Under the pieces are notes generated by a model. It made no database searches. It worked only from the letters and a program-made list of their open reading frames with translations, and was not told the origin of the DNA. A stretch of 64,000 nt of DNA, taken from Burkholderia glumae LMG 2196 = ATCC 33617 (GTDB taxonomy: Bacteria; Pseudomonadota; Gammaproteobacteria; Burkholderiales; Burkholderiaceae). The stretch is from the NCBI RefSeq assembly GCF_000960995.1, contig NZ_CP009434.1, forward strand, positions 1,736,001-1,800,000, written 5' to 3'. Position 1 is the stretch's first letter. Each line of letters begins with the position of its first letter. The translations under genes and the position numbers were made by a program. Below, in pieces: positions 9,438 to 18,457 of this stretch.

Positions 9438-10036
<599 letters not shown>

Positions 10037-10060
10037 CCCGTACCACGCAAGGACTTCGCA

Positions 10061-10495
10061 ATGAGCGCGGCAAGCTTCGAAAAAGACTATCTGATTCGTT
10101 TTTCCCACTGCGATCCGGCCGGCATCGTCTATTTCCCGCAGTACCTGGTGCTGACCAACTGGGCGCTCGAGGACTTCTTCAACGAAGGGCTGAAGGTGGA
10201 CTTCGCGGGCCTGATCGAGCGGCGCCTGGGCATTCCGATCGTGAAGCTGCAGACCGAGTTCGTCCGGGCCTCGCGGCAGGGCGAGGTGCTGACGCTGCGC
10301 ATCGAGGTGACGCGGCTCGGCGAGCGCTCGCTCACGGCCACCTTCACGGGCCGCGTCGGCGACGAGGTGCGCCTGCGCAGCGAGCAGGTGTTCGTGATGA
10401 TCTCGCTCGACAAGGTGGCCTCGATGCCGTTTCCGGACGACATCCGCGCGGCGCTGCGGCGCTACCTGCCGGCGGCCGAGGAGGTGACGGCATGA
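10061..10495 (+). CDS. 4-hydroxybenzoyl-CoA thioesterase-family hotdog protein
   Basis: A 144-residue hotdog-fold acyl-CoA thioesterase with the signature HCDPAGIVYFPQYL (residues about 16-29), whose Asp is the catalytic residue in 4-hydroxybenzoyl-CoA thioesterase of the Pseudomonas type. It would release a free acid from an aryl-CoA or ring-modified CoA product. Similar enzymes unload CoA intermediates in tropone-type pathways branching from phenylacetate breakdown. Ends inside the start of the RidA gene by ATGA, so the two are coupled. Confidence 0.87.
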   Translation: MSAASFEKDYLIRFSHCDPAGIVYFPQYLVLTNWALEDFFNEGLKVDFAGLIERRLGIPIVKLQTEFVRASRQGEVLTLRIEVTRLGERSLTATFTGRVGDEVRLRSEQVFVMISLDKVASMPFPDDIRAALRRYLPAAEEVTA

Positions 10496-10884
10496 TCCAG
10501 CTCTTGCAACCGCCGCAGTGGGTGCGCCCGCGCGGCTACGCGAACGGCGTGGCCGCGAAGGGGCGCCTGGTGTTCACCTCGGGCCAGCTCGGCTGGGACG
10601 CGCAGGAGAAGCTGGCCGGCGAGCGTTACGCCGACCAGGCGATCCAGGCGCTGAAGAACATCGTGGCGGTGCTGGCCGAGGCCGGCGCGAAGCCCGAGCA
10701 TCTGGTGCGTCTGACCTGGTACGTAGCGGACCGCGAGGCCTATTTCGCCGAAGCGAAGGAGGTGGGCCGCGCGTACCGCGAGCTGATCGGGCATTTCCCG
10801 CCGATGAGCGCGTTCCAGGTGGCCGCGCTGATGGTGGAGGGCGCCAAGGTGCAGATCGAGGCCACCGCGGTGATTCCCGACTGA
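10492..10884 (+). CDS. RidA/YjgF-family enamine-imine deaminase-like protein
   Basis: A 130-residue RidA-family protein with VFTSGQLGWDAQ near the N-terminus, QALKNIVAVLAEAGA in the helix and a C-terminal KVQIEATAVIPD segment (VEIEA-like). The usual RidA C-terminal Arg-containing motif is not obvious, so it may belong to one of the Rid subfamilies used in catabolic or biosynthetic operons. Family members hydrolyse reactive imines or enamines. In this cluster an amino-substituted, dearomatised ring would be exactly such an intermediate; that link is inference. It is the last gene of the block. Confidence 0.8.
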   Translation: MIQLLQPPQWVRPRGYANGVAAKGRLVFTSGQLGWDAQEKLAGERYADQAIQALKNIVAVLAEAGAKPEHLVRLTWYVADREAYFAEAKEVGRAYRELIGHFPPMSAFQVAALMVEGAKVQIEATAVIPD

Positions 10885-11027
10885 CGCGGCGCGCGCGGCC
10901 GAGATCGCGGCCGGCGCGGCCTTGCCCGCGTTATGACCACGGCTGATATCCGTATCGCTTTTGCTTCGTTGTCATGCGCCGGGCGCGGCCGTAAATTGGC
11001 GTTTTCGTTTCGCCGGAATCGTAGAAC

Positions 11028-11945
11028 GTGAGCGTGTCGGCCCTGCTAGCCTGTTCTCCTTGCGTGCCGCCCGCGGCCGCCCAGCCGCCCGAGCGCGGGT
11101 TCGACATCGTGCCGTTCGACGGCCCGCTCGGCGCCGAAGTGGTCGGGCTCGATCTCTCGCAGCCGCTCGGCGAGGCGGCGTTCGCGCGCATCCATCGCGC
11201 CCATCTCGATCACCACTTGCTGGTGTTTCGCGAGCAGCGCATCACGCCCGAGCAGCAGGTGGCCTTCAGCCGCCGCTTCGGCCCGCTGCAGACCCACGTG
11301 CTGCACCAGTTCGCGCTGCCCGGGCATCCCGAGGTGCTGATCGTGTCGAACATCGTCGAGAACGGCAAGCCGATCGGCCTCGGCGACGCGGGCCACTTCT
11401 GGCATTCGGACCTGTCCTACAAGGAGAAGCCGAGCCTCGGCTCGCTGCTGCACGCGCAGGAACTGCCCACCGAGGGCGGCGACACGCTGTTCGCCAACAT
11501 GCACCTGGCCTGGGAGACGCTGCCCGAGGCGCTCAAGCAAGCCGTGCGCGGGCGCCGCGCCGAGCACACCTATCTGGCGCGCTATGCCGAGCTGCAGGCA
11601 CGCAGCCCGTGGCGGCCGAACCTGAGTGCGGAGCAGCTCGCGCAGGTGAAGGCGGTGCAGCAGCCGATCGTGCGCACCCATCCGGAAACGGGCCGCCGCG
11701 CCCTGTTCGTCAGCGAGCATTTCACGACGCGCATCGTCGGCCTGCCCGAGGACGAGAGCCGCGCGCTGCTCGACGAGCTGTTCGCGCACAGCGTGCGCGA
11801 CGAGTTCGTCTATCGCCACCGGTGGCGCGAGCACGACCTGGTGTTCTGGGACAACCGCTCGCTGATGCATCTGGCGGCCGGCACGCCCGACCATCTGCGC
11901 CGCAAGCTGTATCGCACCACGATCGAGGGCGACGTGCCCGTCTGA
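11028..11945 (+). CDS. TauD/TfdA-family 2-oxoglutarate/Fe(II)-dependent dioxygenase
   Basis: A 305-residue dioxygenase. The facial triad is visible as H-x-D in FWHSDLSY (about residues 124-131) and a distal His in LMHLAAG near the C-terminus, with RRKLYRTT supplying the 2-oxoglutarate Arg. FDIVPFDGPLGAEVVGLDLSQPL is the standard N-terminal TauD segment. Start GTG 11028 is the furthest plausible; the true start may be a few codons later because the first 20 residues are not conserved. With the sulfonate-type ABC importer downstream, use of an alkylsulfonate, taurine or aryloxyalkanoate is likely; exact substrate unknown. Confidence 0.88.
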   Translation: MSVSALLACSPCVPPAAAQPPERGFDIVPFDGPLGAEVVGLDLSQPLGEAAFARIHRAHLDHHLLVFREQRITPEQQVAFSRRFGPLQTHVLHQFALPGHPEVLIVSNIVENGKPIGLGDAGHFWHSDLSYKEKPSLGSLLHAQELPTEGGDTLFANMHLAWETLPEALKQAVRGRRAEHTYLARYAELQARSPWRPNLSAEQLAQVKAVQQPIVRTHPETGRRALFVSEHFTTRIVGLPEDESRALLDELFAHSVRDEFVYRHRWREHDLVFWDNRSLMHLAAGTPDHLRRKLYRTTIEGDVPV

Positions 11946-12091
11946 GGCGGCCGCCGGCGGCGCCGCTCGCCGCCGGCGGTTCGCGCTCGGCAGCCGGCGC
12001 GCCGCTGCCGCACGCGCGGCTGCCGCCGTTGCCGTCCCGCCGTTTTCCGCGCGCTCCGTTTGCGCTTCCTTCAGCCGTCGAGAGGTTGCCG

Positions 12092-13147
12092 ATGCCGTTT
12101 CCGTTCCGCGCCTTGCTCGCGCGCACCACGCTTCACGCGCGCCGCGCCGGCGCCGCGCTCGTCGCCGCTACGGCGGCCGCCGGCGGCCTCGGCGCTGCGG
12201 CGCCCGCCCATGCCGAGGGCAGGATCCGGATCGCCGAGCAGTTCGGCGTCGTCTACCTGATGCTGAACGTGGCGCGCGACCAGCACCTGATCGAGCAGGA
12301 AGGCAAGAAGGCAGGCATCGGCATCCAGGTGGACTGGGTCAAGCTGTCGGGCGGCGCGGCCGTCAACGATGCGCTGCTGTCGGGCGCGATCGACGTCGCC
12401 GGTGCCGGCACCGGCCCGCTGCTGACGGTCTGGGACCGCACGCGCGGACACCAGGACGTGAAGGGCGTGGCCTCGCTCGGCAACCTGCCGTACCAGCTCG
12501 TGAGCAACGATCCGGCCGTGAAGACGATCGCCGATTTCAGCGCGAGGGACCGCATCGCGGTGCCGGCGGTGGGCGTGTCGGTGCAGTCGCGCCTGCTGCA
12601 GTACGCCGCCGCGAAGCAGTGGGGCGACAAGTCGTTCGACCGGCTCGACAAGCTCACGCAGGCGATTCCGCACCCCGACGCGGCCGCCGCGATCCTCGCC
12701 AACAGCAGCGTGATCACCGCCCACTTCGGCAATCCGCCGTTCCAGCAGCAGGAGCTGGCCGGCAACCCGAAGGCGCACGTCGTGCTGAATTCCTACGACG
12801 TGCTCGGCGGCCCGAGTTCGGCCACGGTGCTGTACGCGACCTCGAAGTTCCGCGACGCGAACCCGAAGACCTATCGCGCCTTCGTGGCGGCGCTGGCCGA
12901 CGCGGCGAAACTGATCGCGGCCGATCCCGAGCGCGCGGCCGACATCTACCTTCGCGTGAACCAGTCGAAGATCGATCGCGCGCTGCTGCTGAAGATCCTG
13001 CGCGACCCGCAGGTGCAGTTCAAGACGGCGCCGCAGAACACGCTCGGCCTCGCGCAGTTCATGTATCGCGTGGGCGCGATTCGCCACCAGCCGAAATCGG
13101 TCCACGACTATTTCTTCGACGATCCGGCCACGCAGGGCGGCAGCTGA
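12092..13147 (+). CDS. ABC transporter substrate-binding protein, SsuA/TauA/NMT1 type
   Basis: A 351-residue periplasmic binding protein with a Sec signal peptide (hydrophobic Ala-rich stretch ending AAAPAHA at residue 41) and an NMT1/SsuA-like body (IAEQFGVVYLMLNVARD, GAIDVAGAGTGPLL). AGAGG at 12081-12085 supports ATG 12092. It binds the ligand for the ATPase and permease encoded next and follows a TauD-like dioxygenase, which together resemble sulfonate scavenging loci. The gap of 146 bases after the dioxygenase may contain a promoter or be part of one transcript. Confidence 0.88.
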   Translation: MPFPFRALLARTTLHARRAGAALVAATAAAGGLGAAAPAHAEGRIRIAEQFGVVYLMLNVARDQHLIEQEGKKAGIGIQVDWVKLSGGAAVNDALLSGAIDVAGAGTGPLLTVWDRTRGHQDVKGVASLGNLPYQLVSNDPAVKTIADFSARDRIAVPAVGVSVQSRLLQYAAAKQWGDKSFDRLDKLTQAIPHPDAAAAILANSSVITAHFGNPPFQQQELAGNPKAHVVLNSYDVLGGPSSATVLYATSKFRDANPKTYRAFVAALADAAKLIAADPERAADIYLRVNQSKIDRALLLKILRDPQVQFKTAPQNTLGLAQFMYRVGAIRHQPKSVHDYFFDDPATQGGS

Positions 13148-13255
13148 GCGCCGCGCTTATCGGCGCGCCGCATTTGGATAGCGGCAATGATTGGTTGGGA
13201 TCGCCCCTGCGCGCCGGTATGTTGATGTTTTGTCCGTCGCATCGTCGAGGTGAGC

Positions 13256-14182
13256 ATGAATCTGTCGAATGCCTGGCCGGCGCCGCGCGCCGCGCGTACC
13301 GCCAACGGCGCCGAACCGGCGGCAGCTGCGCTCGGCCGCCCTCGCGCCGGTGCGCAGCCGGCGGCGGCGTGCGTGCCGGCGGTGCCGCTTTTGGCCGTCG
13401 ATCGCGTCACGCTCGAATACCGCAGCGGCGAGCGTATCGTGCGCGCCACGCAGCGCGTGAGCTTCGAGGTCGATCAAGGCGACCGCTTCGTGCTGCTCGG
13501 GCCGTCCGGTTGCGGGAAATCGACCTTGCTGAAGGCGGTGGCCGGCTTCGTCGAACCGGCAGCGGGCGAGATCGCGCTGGACGGCCGGCGCATCGCCGGG
13601 CCGGGCCCGGACCGCGTGGCCGTGTTCCAGGAGTTCGACCAGCTGCCGCCGTGGAAGACGGTGCTCGAGAACGTCGCGTTTCCGCTGCGTGTGGCGCGCC
13701 GGCTGCCGCGGGCCGAAGCCGGCGAGCGCGCGCGGCACTACCTCGACAAGGTCGGGCTCGCGGCCTTCGCAAGCGCCTATCCGCATACGCTGTCGGGCGG
13801 CATGAAGCAGCGCGTCGCGCTCGCGCGCGCGCTCGCCATGCAGCCGCGCGTGCTGCTGATGGACGAGCCGTTCGCCGCGCTCGACGCGCTCACGCGCCGC
13901 AAGATGCAGGAGGAGCTGCTGCGGCTCTGGGACGACGCGCGCTTCACGCTGCTGTTCGTCACGCATTCGATCGAGGAGGCGCTGGTGGTCGGCAATCGCA
14001 TCCTGCTGCTGTCGCCGCATCCGGGCCGCGTGCGGGCCGAACTGGACAGCGCGCGTTTCGCGCTCGACAGCATCGGCAGCGACGATTTCCAGCACAGCGT
14101 CGCGCGCATCCACCGCCTGTTGTTCGACCCGCCCGAGGCGGCCGGCGCCGTCACCGCATCTGCCCCGGGGGGCCGCGCATGA
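13256..14182 (+). CDS. ABC transporter ATP-binding protein, SsuB/TauB type
   Basis: A 308-residue ATPase with Walker A GPSGCGKST, Q-loop VFQEFDQLPPWKT, signature LSGGMKQR, Walker B VLLMDEPFAALDA and switch His in FVTHSIEEA. The first 45 residues are an Ala-rich, low-conservation extension. GAGG six bases upstream favours ATG 13256 over GTG 13250. Energises import with the adjacent permease, whose ATG overlaps this stop codon. Confidence 0.92.
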   Translation: MNLSNAWPAPRAARTANGAEPAAAALGRPRAGAQPAAACVPAVPLLAVDRVTLEYRSGERIVRATQRVSFEVDQGDRFVLLGPSGCGKSTLLKAVAGFVEPAAGEIALDGRRIAGPGPDRVAVFQEFDQLPPWKTVLENVAFPLRVARRLPRAEAGERARHYLDKVGLAAFASAYPHTLSGGMKQRVALARALAMQPRVLLMDEPFAALDALTRRKMQEELLRLWDDARFTLLFVTHSIEEALVVGNRILLLSPHPGRVRAELDSARFALDSIGSDDFQHSVARIHRLLFDPPEAAGAVTASAPGGRA

Positions 14183-15054
14183 GCACGCTTCACCCGCCGG
14201 CCGTGGCCGCGCCGCGCGCCGAATACGAACGCGCGCTCGAACCGGCCGAGGCCGGCCGCGAGGCCGCGCGCGCCTCGCTGGCCTCGCGCGTGGCCGGCTC
14301 GGGCGCGGTTCGCCGTGCGCTGATCGCGCTGCTGCTGATCGCGGCCTGGGAGGGCGTCGCACGGCTGGTCGACAATGACCTGCTGGTGCCGACCTTCGTC
14401 GCCACGCTGCGCGCGTTCGCGGGCGGCATCGCCAGCGGCGAGCTGCTGGTCAAGACCGGCATCTCGCTGTCGGTGCTGCTGCGCGGCTACGCGATCGGCG
14501 CCGTGCTCGCGTTCGCGCTGACCTCGGTGGCCGTCTCGACGCGCGTCGGCCGCGACCTGCTGGCGATGCTGACCGCGATGTTCAACCCGCTGCCCTCGAT
14601 CGCGCTGCTGCCGATCGCGCTGCTCTGGTTCGGGCTCGGCACCGGCAGCCTGCTGTTCGTGCTGGTTCATTCGGTGCTGTGGCCGCTCGCGCTGAACATG
14701 TACACCGGCTTCCTGGGCGTGCCGGCCACGCTGCGCATGGCCGGCCGCAACTATGGCCTGCGCGGGTTGCGCTTGGTCTGGCTGATCCTGGTGCCGGCCG
14801 CGCTGCCGTCGATCCTGTCGGGGCTGCGGGTGGGCTGGGCCTTCGCCTGGCGCACGCTGATCGCGGCCGAACTCGTGTTCGGCGCGAGCGCGGGGCAGGG
14901 CGGCCTCGGCTGGTACATCTTCCAGAACCGCAACGAGCTCTACACCGACCGCGTGTTCGCGGGCCTCGCCGCGGTGATCGTGATCGGGCTGCTGGTGGAG
15001 CACCTGGTATTCGACACGCTCGAACGCCTGACGGTGCGCCGCTGGCACGCCTAG
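14179..15054 (+). CDS. ABC transporter permease, SsuC/TauC type
   Basis: A 291-residue inner-membrane permease of the BPD (binding-protein-dependent) transport family with about six TM segments; the EAA-type cytoplasmic loop is visible around AGRNYGLRGLRLVWLILVP. The N-terminal 45 residues are charged and cytoplasmic. Coupled by ATGA to the ATPase gene. Completes a TauD-SBP-ATPase-permease unit. Confidence 0.92.
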   Translation: MSTLHPPAVAAPRAEYERALEPAEAGREAARASLASRVAGSGAVRRALIALLLIAAWEGVARLVDNDLLVPTFVATLRAFAGGIASGELLVKTGISLSVLLRGYAIGAVLAFALTSVAVSTRVGRDLLAMLTAMFNPLPSIALLPIALLWFGLGTGSLLFVLVHSVLWPLALNMYTGFLGVPATLRMAGRNYGLRGLRLVWLILVPAALPSILSGLRVGWAFAWRTLIAAELVFGASAGQGGLGWYIFQNRNELYTDRVFAGLAAVIVIGLLVEHLVFDTLERLTVRRWHA

Positions 15055-15159
15055 GCCGCCGGCGCGCGGCCGGCCCCGCCGGATCGGGACGGGCATGCGC
15101 GGTCGCGCCGGCTGTGATAGATTTTCGCCGCGACGCGCCTCGGCGCGTCGCGAACGTTC

Positions 15160-15305
15160 TCAGGGCGGGGCGAAATTCCCCACCGGCGGTAATCATGCTC
15201 CGCGCATGTAGCCCGCGAACAGCTCGCCTCGGGTGCGCCCGACGCGATGCCTGCCGACCCGGTGCGATTCCGGGGCCGACGGTCATAGTCCGGATGAGAG
15301 AGAGC
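15160..15305 (+). promoter_or_regulatory. FMN riboswitch (RFN element) upstream of ribH2
   Basis: The conserved RFN segments appear in order: TCAGGGCGGGGCGAAATTCC at the 5' side, CCCACCGGCGGTAAT, GCCCGCGA, the variable arm, GGTGCGATTCCGGGGCCGAC, GGTCATAGTCCGGATG and AGAGAG. The downstream perfect 8-bp hairpin CCGCACGC/GCGTGCGG (15315-15322 with 15328-15335) is not followed by a T-run, so control is more likely at translation initiation than by intrinsic termination. FMN binding is expected to lower ribH2 expression. Confidence 0.95.
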
Positions 15306-15379
15306 GGGGTTTTTCCGCACGCGCAAGGCGTGCGGCGCGGCCCTGTGCGCCCATTCAACTCGTACACAGGACCTTGTCG

Positions 15380-15901
15380 ATGACTCAGATTTCCCCAGCC
15401 TCCCCGGCATTCCCGCGCCGTATCGCGTTCGTCCAGTCGTGCTGGCACAAGGACATCGTGGATCAGTGCAAGACCGCGTTCATGGCCGCGCTTGCCGAGG
15501 CCGGCATCGCCGGCACCGAGATCGACTGCTTCGAGGTGGCGGGCGCGTTCGAGATTCCGCTGCATGCGAAGCTGCTGGCCAAGACCGGCCGGTACGCCGC
15601 GGTGGCCTGCGCGGGGCTGGTGGTGGACGGCGGCATCTACCGGCACGAGTTCGTCGCGCAGGCGGTGATCTCGGGGCTGATGCAGGTGCAGCTCGAAACC
15701 GGCACCGTGGTGCTGAGCGCCGTGCTCACGCCGCATCATTTCCATCACGGCTCGCACGAGCACGCCAGATTCTTCCACGAGCATTTCGTCGTGAAGGGCG
15801 CCGAACTCGCGCATGCCTGCGCCGACACGATCGCGAAGGTGGCGAAGCTGCATGCCAGCGCAGGCGGCGCGACCGGCGCCGGGGTGCTGCAGGCGGCCTG
15901 A
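15380..15901 (+). CDS. ribH2: 6,7-dimethyl-8-ribityllumazine synthase, RibH2 type
   Basis: A 173-residue lumazine synthase, starting MTQISPASPAFPRRIAFVQS, with the core CFEVAGAFEIPLHAKLL and a His-rich segment LTPHHFHHGSHEH in the region that holds the catalytic His. It makes the lumazine precursor of riboflavin from the butanone phosphate and the pyrimidinedione. Sequence and stand-alone position behind an FMN riboswitch match the second, decameric-type RibH found in Brucella, Mesorhizobium and Burkholderia, separate from the main rib operon. Confidence 0.92.
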   Translation: MTQISPASPAFPRRIAFVQSCWHKDIVDQCKTAFMAALAEAGIAGTEIDCFEVAGAFEIPLHAKLLAKTGRYAAVACAGLVVDGGIYRHEFVAQAVISGLMQVQLETGTVVLSAVLTPHHFHHGSHEHARFFHEHFVVKGAELAHACADTIAKVAKLHASAGGATGAGVLQAA

Positions 15902-15967
15902 GGTTCGAGCGGCGCCGCCCGTGCCGCCCGCATCGCGTTCCGGGCGCGGGCGGCGGGGTGCCCGCGC

Positions 15968-17344
15968 TCAGCGCTCCGGGCGGCTCGGTTGCAGCGGCGC
16001 CGAGCGCTGGCGCAGCAGCCAGGCCACGCCGAGCGCGGCGAGCCAGGCCAGGCCCACGTACAGCGCGACGCGGGTCTCGGCGAACCAGCCGATCACCGTC
16101 ACCACGAACAGCATGAACGCGATCGCGAGCGCCGGCCCCACCGGCCAGAGCGGGACGCGAAACCTCAGCGCCGCGACCTCGTCGCGCGTGAGGCGCCGGC
16201 GCATGGCCATCTGCGAGAGCAGGATCATCAGCCAGACCCAGACCGTCGCGAAGGTGGCGATCGCGGCCACGGTCTGGAACACGTCCTTCGGCATCAGGTA
16301 GTTCAGCAGCACGCCCACCAGCAGCGCGGCCGTCATCACGAGCACCGTCACGTAGGGCACGCCGTGCCGCGAGGTGGCCGCGAAGCTGGGCGAGGCCTGG
16401 CCCTGGCGCGCCATGCCGTACATCATGCGGCCCGCGCCGAAGATGTCGCTGTTGATCGCCGAGATCGCGGCGCTGATCACCACCAGGTTCAGGATCGTGG
16501 CGGCCGAGCGCACGCCGAGCGCCGAGAAGATCGTCACGAACGGGCTGCCGCTCGTGCCGATGCCGGTCCACGGGAAGATCGACATCAGCACCACCATGGT
16601 CAGCACGTAGAACAGCAGGATGCGCATCGGCACGGTGTTGATCGCGCGCGGCAGCACGCGCTCGGGATGCTTGGCCTCGCCCGCGCTCATGCCGATCACC
16701 TCGATGCCGCCGTAGGCGAAGATCACCACCGCCAGCGATTCGATCAGGCCGCTCACCCCGTGGGGCAGGAAGCCGCCGTGCGACCAGAGGTTCGACAGCG
16801 CCGGCGCGTCATGCTGCGCGCTCAGCCGCATGCCGGCCAGCAGGATCACGACGCCGCCCGCGATCATCGCGCCGATCGCCACGACCTTGACGATCGAGAG
16901 CCAGAATTCGAGCTCGCCGAACACCTTCACGTGGCAGAGGTTGAGCCCGCAGAGGATCGTGACGATCGCGAGCACCCAGATCCACTGCGGCACGCCGGGA
17001 AACCAGAAGCCCATGTAGATGCCGAACGCCGTGACGTCGGCGATCGCGACGATCACCATCTCCAGCGTGTAGGTCCAGCCGGTGATGAAGCCCGCGAACG
17101 GGCCGAGATTGTCGGTGGCGTACTGGCCGAACGAACCGGACACGGGATCGCGCACGGCCATTTCGCCGAGCGCGCGCATGACCATGTAGACGGCCGCGCC
17201 GCCGATCATGTAAGCGAGGATCACGGCGGGGCCGGCGAGCTGTATCGCCGAGGCCGAGCCGTAGAAGAGGCCGGTGCCGATTGCCGAGCCGAGGGCGAGA
17301 AAACGGATGTGACGCGCGCCGAGGTGGCGCTGCAGATGCTTCAT
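15968..17344 (-). CDS. APC-family amino-acid permease (ProY/GABA-permease-like)
   Basis: A 458-residue, twelve-TM permease of the amino-acid transporter family: GSAIGTGLFYGSASAIQLAG in TM1 and ALGEMAVRDPVSGSFGQYA after TM2 are signature regions. ATG 17344 is preferred over the TTG three bases upstream because CCGGAG sits at proper distance. It imports a neutral or branched amino acid, proline or GABA; sequence alone does not separate these. Convergent with ribH2; the 66 bases between contain a GC-rich inverted repeat (about 15935-15957) that could end both transcripts but has no T-run. Confidence 0.9.
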   Translation of the reverse strand: MKHLQRHLGARHIRFLALGSAIGTGLFYGSASAIQLAGPAVILAYMIGGAAVYMVMRALGEMAVRDPVSGSFGQYATDNLGPFAGFITGWTYTLEMVIVAIADVTAFGIYMGFWFPGVPQWIWVLAIVTILCGLNLCHVKVFGELEFWLSIVKVVAIGAMIAGGVVILLAGMRLSAQHDAPALSNLWSHGGFLPHGVSGLIESLAVVIFAYGGIEVIGMSAGEAKHPERVLPRAINTVPMRILLFYVLTMVVLMSIFPWTGIGTSGSPFVTIFSALGVRSAATILNLVVISAAISAINSDIFGAGRMMYGMARQGQASPSFAATSRHGVPYVTVLVMTAALLVGVLLNYLMPKDVFQTVAAIATFATVWVWLMILLSQMAMRRRLTRDEVAALRFRVPLWPVGPALAIAFMLFVVTVIGWFAETRVALYVGLAWLAALGVAWLLRQRSAPLQPSRPER

Positions 17345-17907
17345 CAAGACTCCGGAGTGGGTGTCGCGGGGAGGCCTCGGGGCGAGCGCGCCCGAGCTTG
17401 TCTAGACAGGTTCGGACGGCCACCCATCTTACCAACGCAGGCGGTGCCGTGTGCGCTCAAAATGACGCGTCACGGAGAGGGCGAGCCCCGTTCCGCGATC
17501 GCGCACGGCCCGGCGAAACGACCCTGCGCTGCGCTGGATCAACGAGCCGGTCGCGGATTTGCGCGCATCGGGACGCGCACGCGTGAGCCGCCTGTCCGAA
17601 CAGCCTGCGATACGGCCCATCGTCGAACCATTCCGGCACCAACCGGGCGGGCCGTCCACGGCTGCGCGCAAAGGCACGGCGTGTCCGGGTCGCGCCTGCG
17701 GCGCCGGCCATCGCGGTTTTTCGGCGTTCCCGCCACGCGCGGCCGGCTTGCCCCGCCGGTTCGCCCGATTTTCCGGGTCATTGCGGTTGAGAATCGTTCG
17801 CAATCACGTATCATCGCGACTTCGTCGTGCGCGAGTGCGCGATGCGGTGCCGGTGCCGGCCCGCTCGGCCGCGCGCGGCCGGTAGCCCGATTGAGAGGGA
17901 GAAAGCA
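17345..17907 (+). other. 563-base intergenic region with no convincing gene
   Basis: Lies between the divergent permease and the decayed iron locus. Short open frames on both strands have Arg/Pro-rich translations typical of chance frames in high-GC DNA. The supported contents are a Fur-like site near the 3' end and a ribosome binding site (GAGAGGGAGA, 17893-17902) for the remnant starting at 17908. Confidence 0.6.
17787..17805. promoter_or_regulatory. Candidate Fur box
   Basis: TGAGAATCGTTCGCAATCA at 17788-17806 (approximate) reads on the other strand as TGCGAACGATTCTCA, close to Fur sites seen ahead of ferri-siderophore receptor genes in proteobacteria. It stands about 110 bases before the receptor-like remnant at 17908. 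Match to the 19-bp consensus is partial. Confidence 0.5.
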
Positions 17908-17958
17908 GTGAAAGCCCGTTTCACCCCGTTCGCCGCGCGCGCGGCGCTTGCGGCATGA
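17908..17958 (+). pseudogene. Possible signal-peptide remnant of a TonB-dependent receptor
   Basis: GTG 17908 follows an excellent ribosome site and encodes only 16 residues, MKARFTPFAARAALAA, before TGA. This looks like the first half of a Sec signal peptide with nothing behind it. In intact loci a TonB-dependent siderophore receptor normally precedes the DUF3649 gene that starts here at 17955 (ATGA overlap). I read it as the scar of a large deletion of that receptor gene; a short leader peptide is the alternative. Confidence 0.4.
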
Positions 17959-18456
17959 GCGCCCTGTCGGACCGCTGGCGGCGCCTCGGGCCGCTGCTGT
18001 CACAGATCGTCTGCGCGATCCTGGGCGGCTATGCGCTATGCGCTAGGCGCGCTGGCCAGCGTCGGCGCGATCGCGCTGCCGATCGAGCGCTCGCAGGCGG
18101 TGCTCACCGGCATGCTGGTCAGCTTCCTGTTCTACGCGGGCGCGGTGATCTGGGTGTTCCTCGCGCGCACCGCGCGGCGCGCCTGGATCGAGCTGCTGTG
18201 GATCGCGGCGGGCTTGCTGGCGCTGCTGCCGGTGCTCAACGCGCTGACCACCGACCGGCCGCTCTGGCGCAGCGTGGCCGACGGCGACTGGGTGTACGCG
18301 GGCTTCGATCTGATGATGTGGGCGTTCGCGGCGCTGCACGCGCTGCTGGCGATCGGCACCGGCCGCCATCGGGCGCGGCCGCGTCGGGCCGGCCGGGCCG
18401 GCGGCGCGGCGCACGTGCCGCCGGCGCTGCCTGGCCGGGGCGAGGGGCGGCGCTGA
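17955..18456 (+). pseudogene. DUF3649 protein fused to the C-terminus of a PepSY membrane protein, frameshifted
   Basis: ATG 17955 begins a DUF3649-like small membrane protein (LLSQIVCAILGGYAL), but the frame breaks at a 7-base tandem duplication TGCGCTA-TGCGCTA near 18030-18043. Removing one copy joins GGYAL to ALGALASVGAIALPIERS in one frame. After the second DUF3649 helix (VIWVFLARTARRAW) the sequence changes to ELLWIAAGLLALLPVLNALTTDRP, which resembles the last TM region of PepSY-domain iron-regulated proteins. The arrangement suggests an in-frame deletion fusing two neighbouring genes plus a later frameshift. A start at 18031 could still give a 141-residue product. Confidence 0.6.
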
Positions 18457-18457
18457 G

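Noticed and set aside
15923..15960. Inverted repeat between ribH2 and the permease as bidirectional terminator
   Set aside because: GC-rich without T-runs on either strand; common by chance in this genome.
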